Below, one piece after another: positions 12,501 to 24,604 of a DNA stretch of 42,500 nucleotides. The notes below the pieces were generated by a model, which was not told the DNA's origin, searched no databases, and saw nothing but the letters and a program-made list of their open reading frames with translations. The stretch is from Chrysomallon squamiferum (lineage: Eukaryota; Mollusca; Gastropoda; Neomphalida; Peltospiridae). The stretch spans positions 7,827,538 to 7,870,037 of the forward strand of contig CM022667.1 in assembly GCA_012295275.1 (NCBI GenBank). Reading direction: 5' to 3'. Position numbers and translations under genes: made by a program. Position 1 is the stretch's first letter; every line of letters begins with the position of its first letter.

Positions 12501-12701
12501 AGTAACATCAAAATGAAATGAAAATATAAATAGCTCAGTACATTCACTTAATGAATTTACACTAATAACCTTGAACTTGCTTGTAATTACAAAAAAAGAT
12601 CAATCCAATTTGTAAGTAAATATAACAAAGGGTGCTAATGAGGAAATCTCATCAAGAGAAAGTATGATCACAGAGGCAAAAAAAAAGAGAAAAAAAGTAC
12701 A
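9560..12701. other. 3' UTRs and spacer between convergent HSBP1 and GPATCH1
   Basis: AT-rich, with no further coding exon supported. HSBP1 transcripts would end near the AATAAA motifs at 10082-10091. GPATCH1, transcribed the other way, has AATAAA candidates on the minus strand at 12103-12108 and 11885-11890. The 10364-10642 stretch is open on both strands (92 and 64 codons) but resembles no family I know. Confidence 0.5.
10082..10091 (+). terminator. HSBP1: Candidate polyadenylation signals of HSBP1
   Basis: Two overlapping AATAAA hexamers about 525 bp after the HSBP1 stop codon. Such hexamers are common in AT-rich DNA, so transcript ends would be needed to confirm use. Confidence 0.4.
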
Positions 12702-15700
12702 TTATTTACTGTTGATTTTCTCAGATTTATACCTGTCAAGGAGATCGGAATCAGACGGAGTTGTGTCCCCTTCTGATTCTGAACTACTTTCATAACCATT
12801 GTCAACAGAGAGTTTCTTTTTTCTCAACTTCTTCTCTTTCTTCTCCTTCTTATGTTTTGACTTTTTGTGCTTCGTCTGAAAAAATAAACAACAGCACAAT
12901 CATACATTTTGTTCTTAGAACTTTTTGAAATGATTACATTAATGACAGCACTGGATTTTCTGGACAGATGACAGAAGGAAGTTTGTAACTGTCAGACTTC
13001 TACAGCAGATTTCTGTCTACTGTCAGGTATTTTTCTCTAGATAAAAATTACTTATGAAATTATGCAAACACAACCAGCTGCTGATAAATATACAGTCAAT
13101 CTGTACTAGATTATCTTCCGTTTTTCTACCAGTAGTAAGTTGACAAAACTACCTTTTTTTACAATATTTAGGCGATAAAAAAAAACTTTTATAACAACTT
13201 GATAAATTAACTTATTTTTAACAATATTAACTTGATGAAATTACCTTTTTCTCTTTTTTATGTTTTGGTTTGTGGTCTCGTTTGTGTTTACTTCTGTGAC
13301 GATGTTTTTCTTTTCTGTGTGTGTCTGCTGACATTCCTACAAGTTCTGAAGTATCTGCGATTTCATCAACTGATTCTGTAAATATTAACAATAACTATTA
13401 TACAGTCTACTAATTTTTAACATTTTTTACATTATGAATTATTAAAACTAATTATTATATTATTTACTAAATATTAACATTTTTTACATCGTAAATTATT
13501 AAAACTAATTATTTTACTATTTACTAAATATTAACATTATTTTATATCATGAATTATTAAAACTAATTATTATACTATTTACTAAATATTAACATTTTTT
13601 ACATCATGAATTATTAAAACTAATTATATTATTTACACAATATTAACATCTTTCACATCATCAGTCATTCAACCTAAAATTATAATATTTGTTACTACAG
13701 ATGTTAATGAAAATATTTAAACTGTATCTGCAGTGATAAAAACAGGAAGACTAAATATCTTTAATTTCCACAAGATTATTTGTTTGTAAGTCAAAGAAAG
13801 GGTTATGTTGGATTTCGTGGATACTGACCAATAAAAAATGTTTCATTTAGCTCTATCATAAAGTTCATTTTAACACAACTCTCATCTCTGTAGTTTGTGT
13901 GGTCAAAATTAACAGAAAATTCTAAGAAAACTTAACTAGCTTTTTCATTCTGGCTTCAAACATGTGTCTTAGATACCATAAATTAATTATTATTATTTTT
14001 CATTTGGTGAGTATTTATGTAGCTTCCTCAGTCAAAATCTCAAAACTAAGACTGCATAAAATACTATGATAAGTATTTATTTTGCCTTTTGAACCAAAAT
14101 CACAACATTTATTATATTATAAAAATCTAACTATAATGTTAACTAAGGTAGATAATTCATACCAGAAACTGGATTACTGGGAGGAAGGGCAGGTCCATAA
14201 GGAGTTGTCTTTTCATTGTCTTCATCAACAGCTGACAACCTCTCTTCAACTGGGTCAGCAAGGGGAGATGATGTTTCACCTTTGTCCTGTTCATTTTTTG
14301 CTGTGAAAAAAAAAAAAAAAAAATGAATTAATTGATAAGATGCACAGTAGCATTTCTATTTTTGTAAACTGTAAAATAGGAATATTGAAAAAGCAAAAAT
14401 ATTTCATGGATTAAGAATCAAATTATTCCTTACAAATCATACTCACTGTCAGTTTTGACTGCATCAGAATGTTTGTCCTCAGAATCTGCCACAACAGTCT
14501 CACCCTGTTTATCTCTCACACCAACCACAACAGCGTCCTTGTTTTTACCATCATCAGCAGCATCTTCAGACTCAGATGAACTTTCAGAGTCTGAGTTTTT
14601 AAAAATAGCTTTGAACAGATCAGTGGAAGGTCTCTCATCATTGTCCTGTTATTAATAAAAATAAAAAATAAAAAATAAAGACCATCAAAGTAAATCAAAT
14701 TTAAATGTTGAAAAAAATGGCTATTTGTATTTATATTACAACTGGGGACTGAAAGATCACATGGTCAGTTCTGTTCAGTGCATTTACAAAGGTTACTTCC
14801 CAATCTGACCAGTACTCTTTATGTCATGGCTTTAAAATGTGTATTTTGTTTCAAGTTACTTTTTACTCTAAATTAACCAGTGTTATGAAAGAAAATATGT
14901 TGTTTTGTTTTTAAATATTTTTATTTACCTTGGAGATTTTATGTATTTATTTATCATAACTATTCAGTAATATATTTATCTCTTCTTTTTCCTTCTTTTA
15001 TCAGGGGGAAAATTCATTAGTTTAATTATCACTTTTTTAAATAATTTATTTATTAGTTTCTTTTTAACAATCTATTCACTTATTTATCAGATTCATTATT
15101 AAAATTATTTTTAATAATTATTCGTTTGCTATAATAACATTTTTCAAAATAATTAATAAACTTTAAACTGAGTTTAAAATGACCTTTGTTTGTTCTTTTG
15201 ATGTCATCTCAGTTGTTGTATCTGTAGTTGTTGTTGTTGTTGTTGTGGCTGTTGTCATTTTACTGTTGTCAGAGTCAAGCACACTAAAGATGGATGCTGG
15301 TTTTCCCAGGATGCGAGGTTTGACTTTGATTGACAGATTTGTTGCTTTGTCAGTTTTCACGTCCTGATCAGTCTTACCTGTCAGTACATCATCATCATTA
15401 TTAATAGTAATCATTTTTATCATTACTGAGATGATAAATCATTATTAACACCCATTATTAATGCAGTATTCATTTTTAACAATTATTATTAATATAATAA
15501 TCGTTTTTAGCATTTGTCATTTTTTATGCAATATTATTTTCAACAATCATTTTTGCAATAATAATTATTACTAATATAATAATCAAACTTAACATTTATC
15601 ATTATTATTACTAATAATAATTTTTAACATTCATCATTATTAATAAAACAATCACTTTTAAAAATCATTATTATTAAAATAATAATTTTTAACATTCCTT

Positions 15701-18700
15701 CAATCATTATAAATAATAATTTTATTTTATTTTTTTAACAATTCTAATCTTTGCTTAGTAAAACAGGTTTTCCATTATTTGATGATGTTTTTTTTTATAT
15801 TAGATAATTGAAAAATAAACAAATAACAATTAAAACATGTTATTTGTTTTGTGACATATGTAAAGTAAGAAATAAAATAATTTTACCATCTTGAATGGCT
15901 AGTGGAGTCTGTGACGTTTCTCTGCTTTCACTGGATGTCTGTGTGTTGTCATGGAAACTCAGAAAAGTAAATACTGAAAATGTCTGTTTTCTTGGTTTTG
16001 GAATACCAACTGTTGTTGATCTGCAAGTTGAAATTAAAACAATTCATTAGACAGACCAGAATTTCTACATTTAGTTAAATACCTGATTAAAATTTCTAAT
16101 AAGGTTTCCAAGACTGGAAGAAAATATATTTTATATCTGTATTGTAACATTTTTAAATGTATAACTTTCACTTTTACAACACACATTCAAGAATCAATTT
16201 AAATAAAATGCAAAGTAATATATGTCAACATCATCCTAAATAAATATGAATACTGAATGTAAAGTTCCCGAAATACAAATATTTGCCTCAGGAAGGGATA
16301 TGACAACTTAATGTTCTTATACCAGACATATCTGGTACTTTGAATCCATATTTACACTGAGTACAGGTGTGAACAATGTATCTGTACTTACCCTGAGTAC
16401 AGGTGTGAACAATGAATCTGTACTTACCCTGAGTACAGGTGTGAACAATGAATCTGTACTTACCCTGAGTACAGGTGTGAACAATGAATCTGTACTTACC
16501 CTTAGTACAGGTGTGAACAATGTATCTGTACTTACCCTGGGTATGGGTGTGAACAATGAATCTGTACTTACCCTGGGTATGGGTGTGAACAATGACAGGT
16601 GTGAACAATGAATCTGTACTTACCCTGGGTACAGGTGTAAACAATGAATCTGTACTTACCCTTAGTACAGGTGTGAACAATGAATCTGTACTTACCCTTA
16701 GTACAGGTGTGAACAATGAATCTGTACTTACCCTGGGTACAGGTGTGAACAATGAATCTGTACTTACCCCGAGTACAGGTGTGAACAATGAATCTGTACT
16801 TACCCTGGGTATGGGTGTGAACAATGAATCTGTATTTACCCTGGGTATGGGTGTGAACAATGAATCTGTACTTACCCTGGGTACAGGTGTGAACAATGAA
16901 TCTGTACTTACCCTGGGTATGGGTGTGAACAATGAATCTGTACTTACCCTGGGTATGGGTGTGAACAATGAATCTGTACTTACCCTGGGTATGGGTGTGA
17001 ACAATGAATCTGTACTTACCCTGGGTACAGGTGTGAACAATGAATCTGTACTTACCCTGGGTATGGGTGTGGCACGTTGAATCTACGACAGAGAAGTTTG
17101 TCAGGAATCCACTCACATTCGTGACGAGTCAGTCGACCAAACATCTTCATCTCAGCTGCTTTCGCCTCATCTGTCTTCTCTACCTGACATTCAGTTTTAA
17201 AATTCAAATATTATTTTTTTTTTTTTTTTTTTTTTTTTTGAAGAAATGACATTATTCCAAAAATTGTATATACTACTCTTATGAGACACACACACACACA
17301 CAGACAGATATATACATATATGAAAAAATAATAATTAAAAATATACCAGTAAACTTTGATTTTATATGACCAGAACGTTTTTATTATGAGATATAATACC
17401 TGTATTTAAATATATCTCTCTCACACACACATTCACTGTTTCATATAAAAAAAAAAAAAATAGTATTTCTGTATCAAAGATAAAAGTTAAAACTTACATT
17501 TTCAGCTGGAATATCGGCTTTGTCAGTTTCATCAAGATATTTGGCAGACGTAAAACGGTTAGCCATCAGTCCAGCTAGCGGCTTGTACAGTTTTCCTGCT
17601 TTAGTAAATTCCTCCTTTTCTCTGTCTCGCTCCCACTCTGTCATGTGTTTCTCAGCTACACCACTGTAAGGATCTAGATACAAAACAAATAATTTAATAA
17701 AATAGTGAAAGGTAAAACAGTACAGTTAAACCTAACCTTTTCAGTATCAGGATACGTTGCACCTTTAAGATAAGAAATTTAAACTACAGAAGAAACAGAT
17801 GATACCCTGATTTGTGTCCCAGTGAAAACAGAACACTAGTGATTTGGTTATGACTCTGGTGTTTTGAATAGTCACTATGGATACAAGAGAAGTTATAGCT
17901 TCACTAAAGACACTGTAGAGATTAAAAAACAACAAATTATTTTACATTAGTGTTTGAAATTTTTTAATTTTAACAACAAATTCAAGAAACTGAATTTTAT
18001 TAATTATTACTAACAGCAAAAGGAAAACTGAACAAAACCTAAAATTAAAAAAATTAAAATTTTCTACAGGTAGTAAATTAAATTATTTTAGTAAGACTGT
18101 ACCTTTGTGTCCCTGTCTGACATGATTCAGGTAAATATCATATCTTCTTTGTTTATCAGGATCTCGTGGAAATGGTTTAAAAGACAAATTTCCTTGAAAC
18201 AGAGGAGCTGACTGAATCGACTTAGAATTTTCAGTTGTCTAAAAAGCAAATAATAACATGATGATTACAAAGAAGAAGAAAATTACAACAAAAATAACAA
18301 TAAGAAGAAAATAAAGAAGATAAAAAATAACTGAAAAACTATTTTTTATTTTAGAATCTATTTAATAATTTAACATTCATCTATTAATAATATATATCTA
18401 TTTTCTAATTTTTCATTTCTTTTTTAAAAGTTTGTCTTCTTTTTCTTGCTTTTCTTTTTTCCCCACTTTTTAAATTCATAAAATTAAAAAAATTTTACTT
18501 TCTGTTAATATCAACAAATACCTGTGTCTCTTCAGATGTTTCATTGCTTTCATCAGAGTTATCTGTCTTGTTATGTGTTCGAGATAACTGACTAGAAATC
18601 TTATCAGAGTTATCTGCCTTCTCGTGTGTGTGAACTGTCTGTTTTGCTTCTTCCATCTTCTTCCTGTCATCCTTGGAAATCAGATCAAACACTGAAGCTG

Positions 18701-20153
18701 CAAACAAACAACAAATTTTTTATTAAAATTATTTGAACACAAAGCAAAGAAAGAAAGAAAAAAGAAAGCAAATTTAAATGTTTGATATTAATAGTTTCAA
18801 CATAATGTATTTTTAAATAACAGAAATATAAATTTACATACATGTAGAGACTGAAAACATTTATTATCAGAAATTTCAAAATTAAACACAGAACAGAAAA
18901 GCAAATCTGGCCAAATGACTTCCATTTTGATCATAAATGTGAAAAAAAAGAAATTCCCATAAAAACAAATTAAGAAAATGTTTCATACTTTAAAAATGTA
19001 ATAATAATAATAATTCATTTTCTTACTAAAAATAGGTGTTTCTCCTAGAATAAGTCCTCTGTCAACAGCATTCAAATCTTTTTTTCTTGTTTGTTGTTGT
19101 GTTAAATCTTCTGATTGGTTCAAATCTAGCTGTATCAGAGGCTGTGGTTGGACCTTCTTGAAATGGTGGACTGGTTTGTAGTGGCGAGGTATGGGAGGAG
19201 GTTTGAAGACTTTCTTCTGACTCAGAGTTTTAGATGACAGACTGAAACCTTCCAGCAGTTTTCCTACATATCCTACTGGTGTCTCAGCTGAAAAAACAAA
19301 TAAAACTCAGTTATAATGACACAGATAAAACTGAATTACAATAACAGCAACACAGAAAAACTCCTTTATAATAACTGAATAGATAAAACTCCTTCATAAT
19401 AACACTGATATAGATAAAACTCAATTATAATAACTGTCACGTAGATAAAACTCATTTATAATAACTGACATAGATAAAACTGATTTATAATAACTGTGAC
19501 ATAGAAAAAACTTTTATAATAAAATGTAACATAGAAAAAACTGATTTATAATAACTGTTACACAGATAAAGAGAAAACCTGATTTACAATACTCATGCCA
19601 CAAATAAACTCATTTATCATAATAGTGATGTAGATAAAACTCACTCACAACCATGACATAAAAATACAGAATAAATAAACATACATTTTTTTTAAAGAAC
19701 ATATTTGTATACATGTTTGTTTATATAATAAATGTCAGTGACTGAGTGACTATGGTTTGAAAAATCAGACATGAGGTAACACAAAAGAGCCCAGTAAACA
19801 CAATGAGTAGGACTAAACCTGTGACACTTCGTTTCTGACAACACAGTTCACTTAAAGAACAAGTTATTATCAACATTTCTGTTAGTACAGCACAGAGAAA
19901 ATTATTTGACTTATTACTGCTGTTGTACAAACCAGGTTTGTGTTTCCGTGGCGCAGTCCACCCAAAGTTGCTGTCCTTCTCGTCTATGTCCATCGTCATG
20001 TCGTAGTTACTGAGGTGATCTGTCGCGTAGATGTCATCATCATCTTCCTCCAGAGCACCCACACCAAACGCCTCAACACAAAACATTTTAATAAAATAAA
20101 TAATAGGAGTAGTAGTGTGTAATAGTATGAGTAATACATTCTGAAATCTTATT

Positions 20154-20236
<83 letters not shown>

Positions 20237-20910
20237 AGGTATAATGAATAATATTTAAATTAAATTCTTTTCAGCTGTTAGAATTACAAAACAATAACAA
20301 ACCGAACTTCTCTCTATATTAAATAATCTTTCAAATAAAAAATAAAAATGCTATTACTAGACAGAAATTTTTATTGGACTTACCTGTCCTCGGATTCCCT
20401 TTTGACCTCTGACCTTACGTCCCCCACTTGTGACTGGTGGAGCTTCAAACAGATTAATGTGACCTGAGTACAAAGCAGCCTTGGGATCTAAACCTCGATA
20501 GCCCAGACCATGCAAGTTATCTTTAGTTTCAAACGACACTGGGTTAGTGTCCTTCGGAGCAAATGTGACATCTTGCAGAAAATCCTCTTCAGATTCCTTG
20601 AATATAATCAAGTATTATCTACATTATTTCCCACTCAGATCATCTGTTGTAATTTATAAGCTAATATTTACTACATTTCAGTATCACTACGGACTGAAAT
20701 TATCTCTTTTATGTATTAAATATTTTATTCCTTGAGCAAGAAAAGTGTTTTCACTGAACAGAGGTAAAAACTGTCAACATCTGTCATTAAAATTTATGAT
20801 CTTGAAAAAATACATTTAAATTATACTATTTCATAAATATTCCCATAGTATCTCATAACTGAATACTGTCAAAGACTGAAACATTAACAGAAAAAAGGAC
20901 AAAAAAAGGT

Positions 20911-20973
<63 letters not shown>

Positions 20974-23900
20974 TGCAGAGACAGACACAACTGACAATTC
21001 AATTATAAATAAAAAGATTAAAAATTCACCTCCTCGTCACTTTCTGATGGTGGCAGTGTACAACCAATAACTCTGACAGACTTGTCTAAATTAAAATAAA
21101 AACAGTGAACATCTGATACAACTCTGACAGACTTGTCTAAATTAAAAAAAAAACAGTGAACATCTGATACAACTCTGACAGACTTGTCTAAATTAAAACA
21201 AAAACAGTGAACATCTGATACAACTCTGACAGACTTGTCTAAATTAAAAAAAACAGTGAACATCTGATACAACCAGATAAATTTAAAATTGTTTTTATTT
21301 TAAATTAAATTTAAAAAAATATAAAATATCTGGAACTATCAGATAACTATAAACTTGTCTTTAGTATAAATTAAATTTAAAAATAAATAAATAAACATCT
21401 GGAACTATCAGATAAATGTAAACATGTCTTTATTTTACCATTTTTTAAATACAGTAATCTAAAATACTGCTAAAACTATTATTTTGCTCTTCATCATACT
21501 GCAAGTTGTTAATTCTGTGTTAGTCAGTTTCCATGTAACTATCTGCTATGATGAATGAATAATATATCAAAATGATTACATAAGAATATAATGAAACTGG
21601 AGAAGAAATTCTGAGTTTCTGCTAAAACTGTCTGTAATAAATAACATTACCACTTTTTTTCTTCTTTTTTCTCTTCTTTTTGTGTCTTGGTCCGATTCCC
21701 TGCCCTTCCTTCCATCCCATCTTCCTCAGAAGTCTCACACCAACAGACAGCCTAGTGAAAAATACAGACTAGTTGTAACAAAATCACTCCAGACAGCCTA
21801 GTGAAAAATACAGACTAGTTTTAATAAAATCACTCCACAGACAGCCTAGTGAAAAATACAGACTAGTTGTAATAAAATCACTCCACAGACAGCCTAGTGA
21901 AAAATACTAACTAGTTTTAACAAAATCACTCCACTAAAACTGACAGCCTAGTGAAAAATACAGACTAGTTGTAATAAAATCACTCCACAGACAGCCTAGT
22001 GAAAAATACTAACTAGTTTTAACAAAATCACTCCACTAAAACTGACAGCCTAGTGAAAAATACAGACTAGTTGTAACAAAATCACTCCAGACAGCCTAGT
22101 GAAAAATACTAACTAGTTTTAGCAAAATCACTCCAGACAGCCTAGTGAAGAATAGTAACTAGTTTTAACAAAATCACTCCGCTAAAACAGACAGCCTAAT
22201 GAAAAAAATACTAACTAGTTTTAACAAAATCACTCCACTGACAGCCTAGTGAAAAATACTAACTAGTTTTAACAAAATCACTCCACTAAAACTGACAGCC
22301 TAGTGAAAAATACAAACAAATAATAATTAAAACAATAAAGACGTAAAATTATTGTTTTTAAAATAGAAAAATTCACAGAGCACCATTTCTCTGACAATTA
22401 TAGCAATAGTAGTTTCTACAATTTTTATCAAGCTTTTAAATTCATTTAACTAAATCATCAAATAACTATGAAATTTTGAGACACAAAATATGAAGCTAAA
22501 ATTTTGGAAATGATGAAGAAAAGCTATTTAACAAATCTAGAAATTGTTATAAATCTCACTGGTTCTGTGGAAACTGGACAGAACTGATTTAATCTATCAA
22601 GAACATTTACATAAATCTCAGTCTCTGTAAATTCGGGAGACAATGCACTTAAAATAAATCTGTGTAAAGTATTTACGAATTAAAAATTTATGACAACAAC
22701 TGAATAAAGTATTATCAACTGACTTTTCAGGTATTACAAGGTCTACAAGAGCAGGTTCTCCTGGTATTGTGGAGGAACTTGCCAAGGAAGTAGCCAGAAC
22801 TTTTCGTTTGCGATTTCTCTCCTCGGAGGTGTATTCTGAAGATGTAGTAAACTGTTTTGGTGCAATTCCATGTTCTCCCATGTCCTTCACAAGCAGAAAC
22901 AAATATTTAAAAACTGAACTATAAAAATAACTTTAAAACAAAGACAAAGATAAAGGATTAGAAGACAGGGAAAACCAAATGAGCTTTTTAAACAATGTTG
23001 ATTGTTGATAAATATATTTCATTATTACATAATATATTTTAAAATGTTATTTTTACACAAAAACAGTCTAGTAATTGGCTATAAATTTGTTTTTTAATAC
23101 TATTAATGTATTATAATTCAACCAAATAATACAAGAATTTAGAAAATTAGTTAGATAAATTTGCAGATTTATTCTTATTCAGAGAGATATTTAAAAGTAA
23201 AATATTAAAATTTACCTCTTCATCCATGAAATCTTCAACATTCTGAGATAAAGATTCAGCTTTTGCTTTTCTTGAAGATACAAATGTGGAAGGCGTGAAA
23301 CCTAAAACAAAAATAAAAATAAAAACATATCTCTGTTAACATGTTTTAATGGATATAAAATATCTGATTTTAAAATTAACAACTACTGCTTGTAAATTAT
23401 TTGTAATGAACATCTAGGAGATAAGAACAATTTTCTGGGTTACTCTTACAAACAGAAAACAAAGAATCTTCATACACCTTCCTTTTGGTAGCAAATCATA
23501 ATACAGTGTTTTTAATCAAGTTCTTATTCCAAAGGTTGAATTGGAAATTGCCCAGTGATATACGAGATATGAATAAGACAACTGTCAAACATTAATTTAT
23601 TATTATTATTGGTTTTATTCTAAATGATTAAAAAATATGAAATATTTATTAAAATTCTTTCTGTTTGTTTGTGACAAGTTCTGTGAGGAAACACATATTT
23701 TAAACAGTGTCAGCCAACATTTTTTACTTTTAGTAACCAAATCACAGATGAAACTGACAGGATTTATTCTTTATAAAATAAATAAATAAAACATTAAAAG
23801 TGAAAACAATTATTAACAAGTAAAGAAAATAAATTTAATACCAATCTGCTTAAGCATTTCTTTCATTTTAATCACATTTTTATTAATATTACAATAAGAG

Positions 23901-24058
23901 TTAAAACTTATGCTATTTAACCTTCTTTGGATCCAACAGTATTGAAGAAACCAGCTGAAAATCCACCAGTAAATGCTCCATGAAACCGTGATCTTCCTTT
24001 TGAATCTTTTGCTTGAAGATCATAAATGGATACTGGTTTCTTGATAGGTTCATCTGTT

Positions 24059-24138
<80 letters not shown>

Positions 24139-24604
24139 AAGAAGAAGAAGAAGAGAGTGAGAGATGTTAATGAAATTGATGAAACATAACAAGGCTCAGC
24201 TGAAAAACTGATCTGTATACGTCTTAAATTCCTTTTTAAATACGATAAACACAATTATTACAATTTTACTTCTTCAGTAAATATTTGTTTTATTATCATT
24301 TTATTTTTATTTATTTATTTAAATTTTTTTTTTTTTTTTTTTTTTTGTAACATATTATATTATTTGTTTTATTACTCATGCAGTGCTAAATCGGTTTAAC
24401 TTAAAATCATAATTGCACTTTTTGCAGTCGATTTTTTCTCTACATAATTTATTATAATAAAAAAAAAAACAATTATTTTATAATGCATCAGTGGTTATAA
24501 CAATAGTTTCAAGTAACAGAAAGCAAATGACCATCTTCGAACACTTCTAATGGAGTGCCAAGAGTTACAAAAGTCTCTTCATCAGAATCCATGGAAGCTG
24601 ACAT
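12702..24604 (-). CDS. GPATCH1: G-patch domain-containing protein 1, spliceosome-associated
   Basis: Nineteen exons on the minus strand: 24604-24532, 24053-23922, 23301-23216, 22884-22724, 21751-21651, 21085-21030, 20596-20384, 20071-19933, 19287-19027, 18697-18522, 18238-18103, 17673-17498, 17183-17056, 16020-15887, 15377-15184, 14645-14447, 14300-14163, 13375-13245 and 12875-12702. All junctions are GT-AG and keep frame, giving 935 residues (human about 931). Landmarks: [20 protein letters not shown] (about 45-70, the conserved N-terminal region), the G-patch [16 protein letters not shown] (158-173), [58 protein letters not shown]...[12 protein letters not shown], a Thr run (699-712), and a Lys-rich, nuclear-signal-like tail. 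GPATCH1 is found with catalytic spliceosomes, and G-patches activate DEAH helicases; DHX35 is the reported partner. Several introns carry splice-site minisatellites (separate entries). Confidence 0.95.
13378..13665. repeat. Minisatellite abutting the exon 18 acceptor of GPATCH1
   Basis: About four to five imperfect copies of a unit of roughly 57-60 bp in intron 17, next to the 3' splice site of exon 18 (13375). On the minus strand each copy carries TGTTAATATTTAG, almost the genuine acceptor TGTTAATATTTACAG. Resemblance to exon sequence beyond the AG is weak. Confidence 0.75.
15203..15272 (-). repeat. GPATCH1: Coding ACA/ACT repeat giving a polythreonine tract in GPATCH1
   Basis: Within exon 15 the minus strand has a run of ACA and ACT codons that encodes a Thr-rich segment with eight consecutive Thr. 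The human protein has no matching run that I recall. It looks like a coding microsatellite in a disordered part of the protein. Confidence 0.8.
16345..17070. repeat. 36-bp minisatellite that copies the exon 13 donor of GPATCH1
   Basis: About 19 copies of a 36-bp unit, the last being the real exon-intron junction at 17056/17055. On the minus strand each unit reads CATACCCAGGGTAAGTACAG with small variants. It therefore contains the last coding bases (encoding Tyr-Pro-Gly) and a strong GTAAGT 5' splice site. One copy near 16592 is disrupted, and one near 16835 has GTAAAT. Because 36 is a multiple of three, long repetitive open frames run through it on both strands; they are not genes. Confidence 0.95.
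17210..17239. repeat. Poly-T tract in GPATCH1 intron 12
   Basis: A poly-T run on the plus strand, read as poly-A in the GPATCH1 transcript, 27 bp or more upstream of the exon 13 acceptor. It is a plausible slippage product. Confidence 0.8.
19290..19640. repeat. Degenerate minisatellite abutting the exon 9 acceptor of GPATCH1
   Basis: About eight diverged copies of a unit of roughly 37-41 bp in intron 8. On the minus strand units contain TGAGTTTTATCTATGTCAG, which resembles the genuine acceptor TGAGTTTTATTTGTTTTTTC followed by AG at 19288. It is older or more diverged than the other arrays. Confidence 0.75.
20154..20236. repeat. Compound (AAT)n(GAT)n trinucleotide array
   Basis: AAT repeats change into GAT repeats around 20190, in intron 7 of GPATCH1 about 80 bp upstream of the exon 8 acceptor in transcript orientation. 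Confidence 0.95.
20912..20970. repeat. (CA)n microsatellite
   Basis: A pure CA array in GPATCH1 intron 6. It is the only long dinucleotide array between 6 kb and 37 kb. Confidence 0.95.
21068..21275. repeat. 51-bp minisatellite that copies the exon 6 acceptor of GPATCH1
   Basis: Four copies at exact 51-bp spacing (CTCTGACAG at 21071, 21122, 21173 and 21224). The first includes the genuine junction (exon 6 begins at 21085). Each copy has, on the minus strand, an AT-rich tract, the acceptor TTTAG and then ACAAGTCTGTCAGAGTT, the first coding bases (Lys-Ser-Val-Arg-Val). The exon's frame stays open through all copies, each adding [12 protein letters not shown] plus five hydrophobic or Asn residues. 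Confidence 0.95.
21744..22320. repeat. Minisatellite (about 45-55 bp) that copies the exon 5 acceptor of GPATCH1
   Basis: About 12 copies including the genuine junction (exon 5 begins at 21751). On the minus strand each unit carries ATTTTTCACTAGGCTGTC, which is the polypyrimidine tract, acceptor AG and first coding bases. Units vary by a few bp, for example with or without a CTAAAACTG or CACAG insert. In-frame stops follow the copies I checked, so only the last site gives a productive exon. Confidence 0.95.
24059..24154. repeat. Compound (TAA)n(GAA)n array upstream of GPATCH1 exon 2
   Basis: About 16 TAA units are followed by about 15 GAA units. In the GPATCH1 transcript this reads (UUC)n(UUA)n and ends only six bases before the exon 2 start (24053). 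The region where the polypyrimidine tract and branch point should lie is therefore made of repeat. Confidence 0.95.

Noticed and set aside
16288-17116. Long repetitive open frames (up to 250 codons) on both strands, resembling a repeat protein
   Set aside because: They translate the 36-bp intronic minisatellite, whose unit is a multiple of three and stop-free in several frames. The genuine GPATCH1 exons flank it in another frame.
16345-22320. CRISPR-like repeat arrays
   Set aside because: Units are contiguous tandem copies without unique spacers, and the setting is a eukaryotic intron.
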